Source: Scenedesmus sp. ARA3
Taxonomy: Eukaryota; Chlorophyta; Chlorophyceae; Sphaeropleales; Scenedesmaceae
DNA length: 61,284 nucleotides
Direction of reading: 5' to 3'
NCBI GenBank assembly: GCA_004335835.1
Contig: RWJK01000073.1
Span: forward strand, 1-61,284
Shown in pieces: positions 22,865 through 33,055 of this stretch. Numbering within the stretch: position 1 is the stretch's first letter; every line of letters starts with the position of its first letter. The position numbers and the translations under genes were made by a program. Under the pieces are notes generated by a model that was not told the origin of the DNA, ran no database searches, and saw only the letters and a list, made by a program, of their open reading frames with translations.

Positions 22865-25800
22865 TGCGTCTATGTTGTGCATGCAGCACATAGCACAGCA
22901 TAGTCTGTGCACCCTTTGCAGCAGCGGAAGCTGGCGATGGTTTGTGACAGCTGTGCTGCTGAGGCTCCGCAGTGCTCAGTTTGTCTGGGGCATGTGCTCC
23001 CGCACACGCTTCATCCGCTCGTTCATCTCTATCCAATTGCAGGGCGAGTACCACGCCAACAACCAGACCATGGCCAAGCTGCTGCACAAGGCCATCGGCC
23101 TCGGCAGCGGCAGCGCCACAGACGCCAGCGCCTACGAGGCCTACATGGCGCACTTTGAGTCTGCGCCCCCACACGTGCTGCGCGACTGCCTGGCGCTGGA
23201 GAGCGGCAAGCAGCCCATTAGCGTGGACGAGGTTGAGCCTGCTGCTGACATCATGAAGCGCTTCTGCACGGGCGGCATGTCCCTGGGAGCCATCAGCCGC
23301 GAGGTGGGTTGTTGTGCTGTTGCAGTTGCTGCTGCTGTGCAGCCTGCAGTGTTTGCTCCAGCGCATTGTGCTTGAAGTGCCCGCATGGGCGGGCATGAAC
23401 CTGGGAGCCCTCAGCCACAATGTGGGCAGCGCGCTGTGCTTTTGTTGAAGCTGCAGTGGTGTTTGATCTGTCCGCTTTCGCTGCTTTGGTGTGATGTGAT
23501 TTATACGCTCTGCGCAAGGAGGCAGCGCGCATCATGCATGCATGGACTGCAGCTTCCTCAAAGCTCGTCAATCATGGGCGCATTGATGACTGAATAATCA
23601 TTATGGACTCGCACATGTACCTGCAGACGCACGAGACCATCGCCGTGGCAGTCAACCGCATCGGCGGCAAGTCAAACTCCGGCGAGGGAGGCGAGGACCC
23701 CATTCGCTGGACCACACTGGGCGACGCAGATGATGCTGGCAAGTCAGCCAGCTTCCCTTACCTGCGCGGCCTGCAGAACGGTGACACCGCCACCTCCAAG
23801 ATCAAGCAGGTTGCCAGCGGGCGGTTTGGCGTCACTCCGGAATTCCTGGTGAACGCGGACCAGCTGGAGATCAAGATCGCGCAGGTGGGTGTGAAGTTTC
23901 GGTGGGAAGTTGTGTGTAACAATGTACTGCGTGGGTGACACATAGGTTTGGCGTCACCCCGGAGTTCCTGGTGAACGCGGACCAGCTGGAGATCAAGACC
24001 GCGCAGGTGGGTGTGAAGTTTGGTGTGAAGTCTGGTGGGAGTCCTGTGCTGCCGTGTCAGTGGCACTGTTAGCTTGGCTCTGCTGCTCTACTTGCTCTGC
24101 TGCTCGGACCGCACCAAGATTTGAGGCGCTCGTGCCTGGTCAGGTGGTGGGCCGCTGCAGTATGCATGCCTCAAGCAGCAAAGCCCTTTCCTCAGTGTTG
24201 TATGTGTGCCTCCATCTCGTGCTGCAGGGCGCCAAGCCTGGAGAAGGTGGCCAGCTGCCAGGCAAGAAGGTGTCGCCGTACATCGCCAACCTGCGCCGCA
24301 GCAAGCCTGGCGTGCCGCTGATTAGCCCGCCACCCCACCACGACATCTACTCCATCGAGGACCTGGCGCAGCTGATCTATGACCTGCACCAGATCAACCC
24401 CGCCGCCAAGGTGGGTGGCAGGCCCGCTGCTGCTGCTGCTGCTGCTGCGGGTATGGTGTGTGTTGTGTTTGGCCTGTCTCGCAGCATCACCAAGCCTCAC
24501 CTCACACTGATTAGCAATACTCCAAGCACTGTTGTACGCATGGGAGTGCAGCAGCACAATAATGTCTTTTGTACAGTGTCATGTCATGTAACATGTTGCT
24601 CTTCATGTTATCTTTCTTGTGCAGGTGTCTGTGAAGCTGGTGGCTGAGGCTGGCATTGGTGTTGTCGCGTCTGGCGTGGCCAAGGCCAACGCTGACGTTA
24701 TCCAGATCAGCGGCCACGACGGCGGCACGGGCGCCAGCCCCATCAGCAGCATCAAGCACGCGGGAGGCCCCGTGGAGATGGGCATTGCAGAGACGCACCA
24801 GGTGCTGACGCGCAACGAGCTGCGCGAGCGCGTCGTGCTGCGCGCAGACGGCGGCTTCCGCAGCGGCCGCGATGTCCTCATCGCGGCAGCGCTGGGCGCA
24901 GACGAGTATGGCTTTGGCACAGTGGCCATGATTGCCACCGGCTGCATCATGGCACGCGTGTGCCACACCAACAACTGCCCCGTGGGTGTGGCGAGCCAGC
25001 GCGAGGAGCTGCGCGCGAGGTTCCCCGGCGCGCCTGCCGACCTGGTCAACTTCTTCCACTTTGTGGCAGAGGAGGTGGGTTCGGTTGGAGTTTTATATTA
25101 TGTTTGTTGGTGTTTAGAGTGTGGCNAGCCAGCGCGAGGAGCTGCGCGCGAGGTTCCCCGGCGCGCCTGCCGACCTGGTCAACTTCTTCCACTTTGTGGC
25201 AGAGGAGGTGGGTTCGGTTGGAGTTTTATATTATGTTTGTTGGTGTTTAGAGTGTGGCAAGCCAGCGCGAGGAGCTGCGCGCGAGGTTCCCCGGCGCGCC
25301 TGCCGACCTGGTCAACTTCTTCCACTTTGTGGCAGAGGAGGTGGGTTCGGTTGGAGTTTTATATTATGTTTGTTGGTGTTTAGAGTGTGGCGAGCCAGCG
25401 CCAGGAGCTGCGCGCGAGGTTCCCCGGCGCGCCTGCCGACCTGGTCAACTTCCACTTTGTGGCAGAGGAGGTGAGTTTAATTGGGGTTTTATATCATGTT
25501 TCTTGGTGTTTAGAGTGTGGTGAGCCAGCGCGAGGAGCTGCTTGCCAGCTTCCTTGGTGCTCCGGCTGACCTGGTTGACTTCTTCCACTTGGTGGCAGAG
25601 GAGGTGGGTTTGGTTGGGGTTTTATGTCATGTTTGTTGGTGTTTAGAGTGTGGCGAGCCAGCGCGAGGAGCTGAGGGCCAGGTTCCCCGGCGCGCCTGCC
25701 GGCCTGGTCAACTTCTTCCACTTTGTGGCGGAGGAGGTGCGCGCAATTTCGTTGGCAGAGGTTCTGCAGGAAGTGGAATCAGCTAAGCTTGCGCCTGCCT

Positions 25801-27243
25801 GCCGCCACATCCTTAGACCTCAATACCTTGGTTCGTTCAACCTCGCCTTCTTCTTGTGTCTGAACTGTTGCATGAGCTCATTTCAAGCCAAGTACCTGCG
25901 TGTTTTCACCTCTCAATAACCAAATTCATACGATCCTTGGATTTATCTGTATTATGTCTCACATCAATCAATGCAGGTGCGCCAGGGCCTGGCGCAGCTG
26001 GGTCTGCGCAGCCTGGACGAGCTGGTGGGGCCACGCCAACTACCCACCCTTTAAAACCATTGTTCCATTTCTCATTTCAAACCTGTCACACCCCTTTTCA
26101 CCCCTTTTTGTGTACTTTTTTCATGCACACAGGTGCGCCAGGGGCTCGCGCAGCTGGGCCTGCGCAGCTTGGATGAGCTGGTTGGCCACGCCAACTACCT
26201 GCAGCAGCGCGATGCGCCCCTGGCCAAGACCAGCGGGCTCGACCTGAGCTTCCTCACCACCTTTGCTGGGGAGAGCGGCGCCAGCAGCATCCGCATCGCG
26301 CAGGCGGTGCACAGCAACGGGCCGCAGCTGGATGATGAGATCCTGGCCGACAAGGAGGTACAGGACGCCATCCGCAGCCAGGTGCGTGTGGTTGAAAGAG
26401 CAATTTGAAATGTGGAAAAAAGAATTTTGTGCGTTGGTAGCAGCTGGATGATGAGATCCTGGCTGACAAGGTGGTGCAGGACGCGATCAGGAGCCAGGTG
26501 CGTAGCTCTGAATGAGCATGTTTCACCTCTGAATGAGCAAGGGGAAGGTTAGTTTGCTGGTAGCAGCTGGATGACGAGATCCTGGCTGACAAGGAGGTGC
26601 AGGACGCGATCAGGAGCCAGGTGTGTTTGTAAAAAGAGTTTGGAGTGCACAGCGAACCAGCATTAGAGTGTGGCTGACAGGGAGGTCAGGACGCGATCAG
26701 GAGCCGGGCATGTGTCTGAAACATAGCCTTGTTTGAAAGGGGGAGGTTTGTGCATTGGTAGCAGCTGGATGACGAGATCCTGTCTGACAAGGAGGTTCAG
26801 GACGCCATCAGCAGCCAGGTGCGTGTGATCTAAATTCAGGGCTTGAGCATGCATGCACAACAAGCCAGCGATCTTGTGTGACTGACAATGAGTTGCAGGA
26901 TTTGAACACCGCCACATATGGGCGCATGCCAAGGAGCTACTCACAACAACGTCAGGGCCTAGTCACACAAATGAGGAGCTGCATACGGCCTTGATGTTTT
27001 GCATGCTCAGCTGATGCGAATGGAGGGCACCTGGACTTGAAACATGCCGCTGTGTGTACTTCAGGCTGGTTTACTTTGTTTTTGCCGTTCTGAACCCTGC
27101 AGGGCAGCGTGAGCAAGGCGTATGACATTGTCAACGTGGACCGCTCAGCGCTGGGTCGCGTGGCTGGCGTCATTGCCAAGCCTTATGGCGACAACGGCTT
27201 CAAGGGAGCAGTCAACCTCAAGCTCACAGGTGCGGGGATGTGG

Positions 27244-27275
<32 letters not shown>

Positions 27276-28397
27276 ACCGCTGCTCAGTACTCGACTCTGC
27301 TTGCAACATACTGTCAAGGACCTCCGTTGTACTGCATGGATTTTTGTGGGTCGGTTGCTGTCTCCATGATACAGCGCAATTTTTTCGCACATTGCAACAT
27401 CGCCTCCCTTCTGTTCTTTCCCACTCATTTCCCTGCACTCTCGCTTCTGCGTCTTTCCAATATGCAGGCAGCGGCGGCCAGTCCTTTGGCGTGTTTCTGG
27501 CCACCGGCCTCAACGTGCACTTGACAGGCGAGGCCAACGACTACGTGGGCAAGGGCATGGCAGGCGGAGAGATCGTGATCGTGCCGCCGCCAGCATCACC
27601 CTTTGCTGCCGAGACCGCCTCGCTCGTCGGCAACACCTGCCTGTACGGCGCCACTGGCGGCAGCTTGTTTGTGAACGGGCGTGCTGGCGAGCGCTTTGCG
27701 GTCCGCAACAGCCGCGCGGATGCGGTTGTGGAGGGCGTTGGAGACCACTGCTGCGAGTACATGACTGGCGGCTGCGTGGTGGTGCTGGGCAGCGCTGGCA
27801 GGAACGTGGCGGCGGGCATGACGGGCGGCATTGGCTACTTCTACGATGAGGAGGGCGACTTCCCCGAGAAGGTGAGGGCTCGGGGTTTTGTTGTAACATT
27901 ATGTTGTTGCAACAGCTGTGTGGCCTGGGACGCGCATGTGCACAACTATCAGCTGCGTTGTGAAGGTCTGGGAGCACCTCGGCTCTGTCTTTAGGTCCCC
28001 TGGGACCCTGCTGGGCTCTGTTTGCCACATCCTCTCATGGCAGTTCACTAGCTGCGACCTGCTGCTCGCGCACCTCAGCCCATCACCACCCCAGCAACTG
28101 CTGACCGCGACTTGATGCATGTGACTGCCGCAGGTCAACACCGAGATCGTGGCCATCCAGCGCGTGCTCACCCCCGCAGGCGAGGCGCAGCTCAAGGGCC
28201 TCATCAGCGCCCACGCAGCCAAGACAGGCAGCGCCAAGGCCAAGGCGCTGCTGGCAGACTGGGCAGCAGCCAAGGCCAGGTTCTGGCAGCTGGTGCCTCC
28301 TGCTGAGAAGAACACGGCGCAGGTGAACCCCGCGATTGCGGAGGAGGCGGGCGAGAAGGCAGCTGCGGCACCGGTGCAGATGGCGGCCACTGCTTGA
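14338..28397 (+). CDS. GLU1 (Fd-GOGAT): Ferredoxin-dependent glutamate synthase, plastid
   Basis: Exons: 14338-14466, 14669-14866, 14954-15007, 15571-15713, 16451-16622, 17079-17237, 17692-17845, 17998-18248, 18463-18630, 18789-18885, 19304-19461, 19894-20055, 20265-20375, 21015-21300, 21629-21801, 22018-22167, 22389-22481, 22763-22825, 23043-23303, 23627-23884, 24228-24410, 24625-25074, 26133-26381, 27103-27229, 27468-27871, 28134-28397. They join without phase error into 1638 aa. The enzyme makes two glutamates from glutamine and 2-oxoglutarate with reduced ferredoxin. Residues 1-107 form a Ser/Ala/Arg-rich transit and pro-region. Cys108 (ERDACGVGFIA) is the amidotransferase nucleophile. 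The FMN barrel contains [13 protein letters not shown], and the 3Fe-4S cluster is C1248-x5-C1254-x4-C1259. The C-terminal domain carries the Gly-rich helix repeats ([27 protein letters not shown]). No NAD(P)H/FAD small-subunit part follows, which points to the ferredoxin type. At least eight introns hold copied exon edges. Confidence 0.93.
16318..16363 (+). repeat. Decoy copy of the 5' edge of GOGAT exon 5
   Basis: Repeats the first 46 nt of exon 5 (16451; [14 protein letters not shown]) behind its own CAG acceptor and a CTG-rich run. Several differences are third-position changes, such as atg ccc to ata ccc and gat gac to gac gac. The copy is followed by GTCAAC instead of the rest of the exon. 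Confidence 0.85.
16736..17016 (+). repeat. Repeated blocks holding copies of the GOGAT exon 5 3' edge
   Basis: The end of exon 5 ([12 protein letters not shown]|gtgggc) recurs at about 16740-16780 and 16848-16888, with a degraded piece near 17000. Intron text is copied too: the stretch around tgacctgcagtgt and gaggtgtcaatggggtga occurs at about 16668-16720 and 16928-16975. Confidence 0.85.
18990..19036 (+). repeat. Copy of the GOGAT exon 10 3' edge with donor
   Basis: cctgggcagatggtgctggc…ctgg.gacag|gtg repeats the exon 10 end ([13 protein letters not shown]) within the following intron, about 150 nt downstream of the original. Confidence 0.75.
19791..19835 (+). repeat. Copy of the GOGAT exon 12 5' edge with acceptor
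   Basis: ccaggccatcaatggcatgg and the following bases match the start of exon 12 ([12 protein letters not shown]) but soon reach a stop. The true exon lies about 100 nt downstream behind a CTG run. Confidence 0.75.
20440..20496 (+). repeat. Intact 57-nt copy of the GOGAT exon 13 3' edge
   Basis: Behind ctgctggAG and before a GTGCGA donor, this encodes [19 protein letters not shown], against [19 protein letters not shown] in exon 13. Apart from Met to Val, its changes are silent (gct to gcc, acg to aca, gga cgc to ggc cgc). At 57 nt it keeps frame and could act as a cassette exon. Confidence 0.8.
20686..20913 (+). repeat. Two copies of the GOGAT exon 14 5' edge with acceptor and intron tail
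   Basis: VLLNSP(I/V)[14 protein letters not shown] is encoded at 20686 and 20851, and again in the real exon at 21015, with spacings of 165 and 164 nt. The upstream intron text (…ctcaccactcgctgtgg…tctgttctgctcctc) is copied with copies two and three. No donor follows copies one and two, but the reading frame stays open across both into the intron. Confidence 0.85.
22579..22606 (+). repeat. Short copy of the GOGAT exon 17 3' edge
   Basis: gaggcagagagcttgtgggc|caag|gtggggg echoes the exon 17 end (REAESFWAK|) about 120 nt further into the intron. Confidence 0.65.
23383..23428 (+). repeat. Degenerate copy of the GOGAT exon 19 3' edge
   Basis: Encodes a variant of [12 protein letters not shown] ([11 protein letters not shown]) followed by GTGGGC. 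It lies 122 nt after the original exon end. Confidence 0.65.
23946..24006 (+). repeat. Copy of the GOGAT exon 20 3' edge with donor
   Basis: Repeats [17 protein letters not shown](I/T)AQ plus the following gtgggtgtgaagttt. Two silent changes (act to acc, gaa to gag) and one replacement (Ile to Thr) are visible. From the nearest AG the copy is 61 nt, so it would not keep frame as a cassette. Confidence 0.85.
25075..25736 (+). repeat. Five tandem copies of the last 90 nt of GOGAT exon 22
   Basis: After the original exon end at 25074, the unit recurs with ends at 25207, 25340, 25470, 25603 and 25736, a period of 133 nt (once 130). Each unit is 43 nt of intron (gtgggt…gtgtttag) plus 90 nt of coding sequence ([20 protein letters not shown]… to …HFVAEE) and a new GT donor. 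All remain open and in phase. Copy 4 lost exactly one codon. Copies 5 and 6 differ mostly by silent or conservative changes. An ambiguous base (n) stands at 25126. Confidence 0.93.
25977..26045 (+). repeat. Broken copy of the GOGAT exon 23 5' edge
   Basis: Behind atgcag, [17 protein letters not shown] is repeated. An extra g then shifts the frame (ctggtggggccacgcc against ctggttggccacgcc in the real exon at 26133), so this copy cannot replace the exon. Confidence 0.85.
26444..26818 (+). repeat. Array of 54-nt cassette-like copies of the GOGAT exon 23 end
   Basis: Intact copies at 26444-26497, 26567-26620 and 26765-26818, each preceded by ggtagcag and followed by GTGYGT, encode LDDEIL(A/S)DK(E/V)VQDAI(R/S)SQ. 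A broken copy lies near 26670-26706. The original is the last 54 nt of exon 23 after its internal in-frame CAG codon. Gaps between copies are 62, 69 and 144 nt. Most differences are silent (gcc to gcg, cgc to agg). Confidence 0.9.
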
Positions 28398-29966
28398 AGC
28401 AGCAGCAGCTGCTGCTTTTGAGCTGTGAGTGAGGGGTGTGGCTGCAGGCAGCAGGCAGCAAGGCTGCATGTGTTGCAGCAGTGCGATGCAGCTTGCTGCG
28501 GTTGTCTGTGTCTGCTGCTGATGGGGCAGCTGCGGTTGTGGTCCGTGGTAAGGGCAGCAGCAGGCATGCTTCGGCTGAGGCAGTTGCCTGTGCTGCGGGG
28601 TCTTATCTTTTGGCCGATTCCGTGGGCCATATGTAGTGGTGTTGGCGCTTTAGGGTTTGCTGCGAGGTGGAGAGGGTGGCTAAGGCATGCTGCCGTTTTG
28701 GCAGAGAGAGTGGCTGGGGGTTTGTGGGCAGGGCAGGCAGGGGTGTTGAGGGAGGTGGGTCTTGAGTGGCGCCTGTGTCTTGTACACTGTGACATATGGA
28801 TACATCCGGGATCCTTATTGTGTGCAGGGAGTGAGCAAAGCTGGCGGTGATGATGTGCTTGTGCCAGCTCAATGCCAGCTCCTGTTCCGGGGATAGATTG
28901 TTGACTCCATATGTTGACTGGCATTATCATGCTCAGTCGGCGCACACAGCCGTACCCTGAAAACACAGCCAAAGCCCAGAGTTGTGTGCTGCGTGCATTA
29001 TTGCTGTGAAACCAGGATGCCGCAAGCACCTGAACTGAACGAGGATTGTGCGATCACAACAGCCAAGCAGGCTTCATTAGTTCTGCTGTTGGGGTGCTTT
29101 GCTCAGGGTGCTGTTTCAGTGCTGCTTGCCGTGTCAGAGAGTGGGTCAGCGTCACATCATGTGATGCTGTGGTCATGCAACGACATGATCATGTTGACTG
29201 CCTGCATCATGATGCAAGCAGTCAACTTTGCATGCAAGGCCAGGGCCAATGGCTTTGTGGTCAACCTGTGTTGTCTTTGACTCAGCATCCATTGGGCTGT
29301 GTGCTGTATGCAGCCATGTGTCCCAACAGGGGTATGGCTGGTGATTGTGTACACTGAACCGATTCTTTAGGTAGAGCGAGCGCTCGTATTGTGCTGTGCT
29401 GCAGCAGTGCATTGCTGCTTGGCAGCCGGCACATGTGTAACCAGGTTTGAACCTGAACCAAAGCTTTTCACTTCACAGACGTTAATGAAATGCTATAGTT
29501 TTGCCCCTTGACTACCTGCCAACTCAACAGTGCTAGTAGCATAACCCTGAATCAAATAGCATATGCACTCATGGGTTGCTGGTCAGCCAACAACAGCCTA
29601 CTTGTTGCAGAAGTCGTATCTGCCAATGGTCGTATACCTGCTACCGCACAGTATGCAGCATCATAGCAGATGTCTGGCCCTAGCACCACGAGCTGCGGCG
29701 GCACCTTGTTTCCATTGATACCATCAGAGCTGCATGCGCAATGTCTGCTAGTGACGTGTCGTGTGACAGATGCAGCAACGTGGTGCACAAACGACGTTGC
29801 TCGGCGACCGTGCTGGTATTTTGGAGGCAAAGATTACTTACAAACGTTCGCTCATAGCTCAAGTGCCTAATCGCCTCCTAAAGAGAGCAGGTATAGCTGC
29901 TAGCCACCACCTTGGACTTCTCGTTCCCTTATGAAACTTCGCAATCTCCTAGCTGCGTTATCAGAC
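28398..29966. other. Intergenic region downstream of Fd-GOGAT
   Basis: No gene recognised. The first ~300 nt are CAG/CTG-rich and probably 3'UTR. No TGTAA lies close to the GOGAT stop; one occurs near 29436. A long inverted repeat is listed separately. Confidence 0.45.
29193..29226. repeat. 34-nt near-perfect palindrome
   Basis: gttgactgc…gcagtcaac: two 17-nt arms meet at catcatgatg with a single mismatched pair (cct against aag). It could fold as a hairpin in RNA or mark a small excised element. Function unknown. Confidence 0.7.
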
Positions 29967-30725
29967 ATGAAGAAACGAGACGACTTCGTGACACATCAGG
30001 GCTTCACGAGCGTGCCTGATTCAGGGAGAGCAGAGGTGAGCAGCAGCAACCGATCCTGCAGCCGCTTGCTCAGGAGCCGCCCGATCATGAGGCCGTTGAC
30101 ACAATAGTCTTTATAGCAATTACAGTATCCATTGCACATCACCCACCGCTATCAAAAGAGCCCTGCCTGCTGAAAAAACACACATGCACTCCTGCTTCTG
30201 CTGCAACTCAGGGGTACTGCTGCTGTTGATGCTGTCTGCTGTCATTCTTGCTCCCCGACACCTACAGGAGGCAGCCATCATGGTCCCGCCGGGCCTCCAC
30301 ATTGCCCTGCAACACCCACAGCTCAGCACAGACCCGCGCGTGCTGTGTGCAGCAGCACGTGCCTGCAAGGCCTGGAAAGAGGCAGTGCAGCATTGCAGGG
30401 CACGTAACACAGCTGTGGTTTTTGACGCAAAGGCACCCTTACACAAGCTGCGCAGCTTTGCGCAGTGGCTGCCCAGGCATGCATCGCTTGTGAACAGCAT
30501 CACAGCACCAGCGTGCTGGATCAATGATCCTGAGAGCTACTGGTATGGGCAGCCATGGGAGTCTCACCTCGAGGCAGCACAGCAACTGCTGCACCAAGCC
30601 CTGCAGGCAGCAGCAGGACCGGCAGTTTCCGCAGCAGCAGGCGCAGATGCTGCTGCTGCGGCTGCGCTGGCAAGCAGTGCTGCAGGTTCAGTCAGCAGCA
30701 CACAGCAAAGCAGGTGTCATATTAC

Positions 30726-30774
<49 letters not shown>

Positions 30775-32054
30775 CATGGTTGGCGCCTGGCTAGCTTCAG
30801 CAGCGGCATGCCAGGCGCAGCAGACCTGCTGCACCTGCTGCCCGGCCACAGCCTCACACACCTGCACCTGCACCTGCAGTCCGGCACAGCTGATGCCCTC
30901 TCAGGGCTCAGCCAGCTGTCGCGCCTTTGCAGCCTGCAGCAGCTGCACCTGCACAGCAATGGCTTCAGGTATGAGCTGCCAGCTGGCTGCTTGGATGGGC
31001 TTGCGCAGCACAGCCAGCTGACATCATTTAAATTGACAGGTGGCTGGGATAAATGGGCTGGGCAGGAGCTACGGTGTACATACGGGTTCTGCTGGAGCAG
31101 CCACTACCGCTGCATCAGCTAGAGGTGCACGGCGTCTATCAAGATGACTACTACAAAGGCTTGCCAAGCCTGACGCACCTCACACAGCTTACTGAGCTGT
31201 GTATCCCGCAAAGCATGGACGGGTGTCCGGCGCTGCCAGCACAGCTGCAGACGCTGCATATGGGCGAGTGCACAGACTTGGCTCATGTGTTGCGATTACA
31301 GCAGCTGCAGCGCCTCACTTTGTGCCCTGATTTCGCTGAGCAGCGTCAGCTGCTGCAGCTGGAGAAGCTGCCAGCACTGCACGAGCTGCATCTCGGCTAT
31401 TCTGCATTGTGTGGTAGAGCGGCGGCTGCAGCAGCTGCCGCACCTATATGGGTGCTGCTGCCTCAGCTGCGAGGGCTGAGTGTTACGTCACTGCCCAAAC
31501 CTGACAAGCAGCCTGCCAGTGTGGCAGCCATCCTGGCTGGTGCGGCAGCAGCTACGCAGCTTACGAGCCTGACGGTGAACTTTAGTACGAACGAGATGGA
31601 GCCACCAAGGGCGGGCGAGCATGCCATTGCACTGTGTGGGAGGCTGGCGGGCCTGAAGGGGCTCCGGCAATTGTCGCTGCAAGCGGCGTGCCTGGTGCCC
31701 GGTGATGCAGCGGCGCTGACAGCGCTCACTGGGCTGACAGGGCTGACATTGATGTCTCTGGATGATGCGTTGGATGAAGCAGCAGCAATTGCACTTGCGC
31801 GCAGCCTCAAGGGCCTTGAGCACCTGCATTTATGGAGGTGCAGCATTGACGTGAACAGCGCAGCGTTGCTCAGTGCTGTTGGGCAGCTGAAGCAGCTGCG
31901 AGAGCTGTGGTGTTGGGGTAGCGGGAGTTTGACACAGCAGAGCCTGATGCAGCTGACAGGGCTGTCATGCCTGCAGCAGCTGGATGTTTGGAGAGATGAG
32001 GATGTGGCCGATGAGGTGATGAAGAGGTTTTGGGCAGCAGTGCGGCAGCAGTAG
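29967..32054 (+). CDS. F-box-like leucine-rich-repeat protein, copy A (possible 26-nt intron or frameshift)
   Basis: Exons 29967-30035, 30268-31039 and 31066-32054 give 609 aa. Exon 1 (23 codons from 29967) matches exon 1 of the paralog at 46176 in length and in its donor context (gag|gtgagcagcagcaacc); an upstream Met at 29931 is possible. The N-terminus (ALQHPQLSTDPRVLCAAARACKAWKEAVQ) resembles an F-box. A poly-Gln run and about a dozen LRR-like units follow (LTHLHLHLQ, LQQLHLHSN, LEHLHLWRC), ending QLDVWRDEDV. F-box/LRR proteins usually select substrates for SCF ubiquitin ligases; that role is inferred. The reading frame breaks between 31039 and 31066. Removing a 26-nt GT…AG segment restores it exactly. 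Otherwise the gene is a frameshifted pseudogene. Confidence 0.6.
30727..30770 (+). repeat. CAG run encoding polyglutamine in LRR copy A
   Basis: About 14 CAG triplets in the Gln frame sit between the F-box-like part and the LRRs. The paralog has a run at the same place (46913-46947). Confidence 0.9.
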
Positions 32055-33055
32055 CAGTCGTGCTCTGCTGGCAGCTGTTCGCCCATGGCCCGTCAACTGG
32101 TTCAATCAGTCTTCTGCGTCTTCTGGTCCAGCAACGGTTGGATGCAGCCTGCAGGGCAACTGGTGGTTGTGATGGCCAGCTTGCACAGGCCTTGCTGCAA
32201 CGGCTGTGTTGTGTGTTTTGCTGGTACAATATGCCACATTGTGGCGGGGTGCGGGTGTTGCTGTATGCACTTAGCCCGTATGCACATAGCGGCTGTGTTT
32301 TGCATATGGTGCCGTGAGAAGGGTCTGTCCCATGCAGCCGCGTTCTGTCGAATGCAAGTGACTATCCGGCATCTGCCGTTGGAAATATTGACCCATCTGA
32401 GTCGAGTGTGTTTCAGCTGCTGTTGCCGCCGCATCCTGGGCTTGGGTAACATGTTGACATGATGATGATGATCCTGGCCAAGGAACTTCCTCCTGACCAC
32501 TGCATGCTCTGCACACGGCACCTGCAGCTGACGAATGCTTCCCTGCAGGCTGGCTGCTAACATGCTTGCAGCAACCTTCACCAAACTGTGCTGCCGATTT
32601 GATGGCATTCCGTAACCCGGCCGCCAGCCTACGTTGTGCATCTTCTCAGCTCTTGGTGTGTCGTATGTAACCATCAGACTCGGCATCTTGTTACAAGTAA
32701 TCAAGCCTTGAGCATCCTGCAGGATGCAATCAGCGCCTCCAAGTGTAGGCACACTGATGTGCCAGCGCTGTTAACAAAAAAGTGTCCCTGCAAATGGAGC
32801 CGGGTACAGTCATATTTGTAAGACTAGGTACATCTCAGACACTGCTGGCACAACCGATGCGCTGAACAAACAACCACCGGCCATGTACAACTGCACAAAA
32901 TCAGCACCACGATCATGATCTACTTGGAAGCAGACAGCAGCCCTTCATACGCCACCCTTCCCTGCACTCTGGCTGCAGCTACGCCCAAATGCCTCGCATC
33001 CATGCCTTGCAGGGAGCAGATGCCCTGCTCCCCCGCGGGGGCCGGCCGGGCTGGG
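32055..33055. other. Intergenic region between convergent genes
   Basis: Nothing coding recognised. A TTACA at 32691-32695 is TGTAA on the minus strand and could serve the secreted-protein gene, though at 360 nt it is far from that stop codon. Confidence 0.4.

Noticed and set aside
14338..28397. NADH-dependent GOGAT as the identity
   Set aside because: The protein stops after the Gly-rich C-terminal domain of the large subunit. No FAD/NAD(P)H small-subunit domain follows in the ~1.5 kb downstream.
29436..29440. TGTAA as the Fd-GOGAT poly(A) signal
   Set aside because: More than 1 kb after the stop codon. It is possible but not supported by anything else in the sequence.
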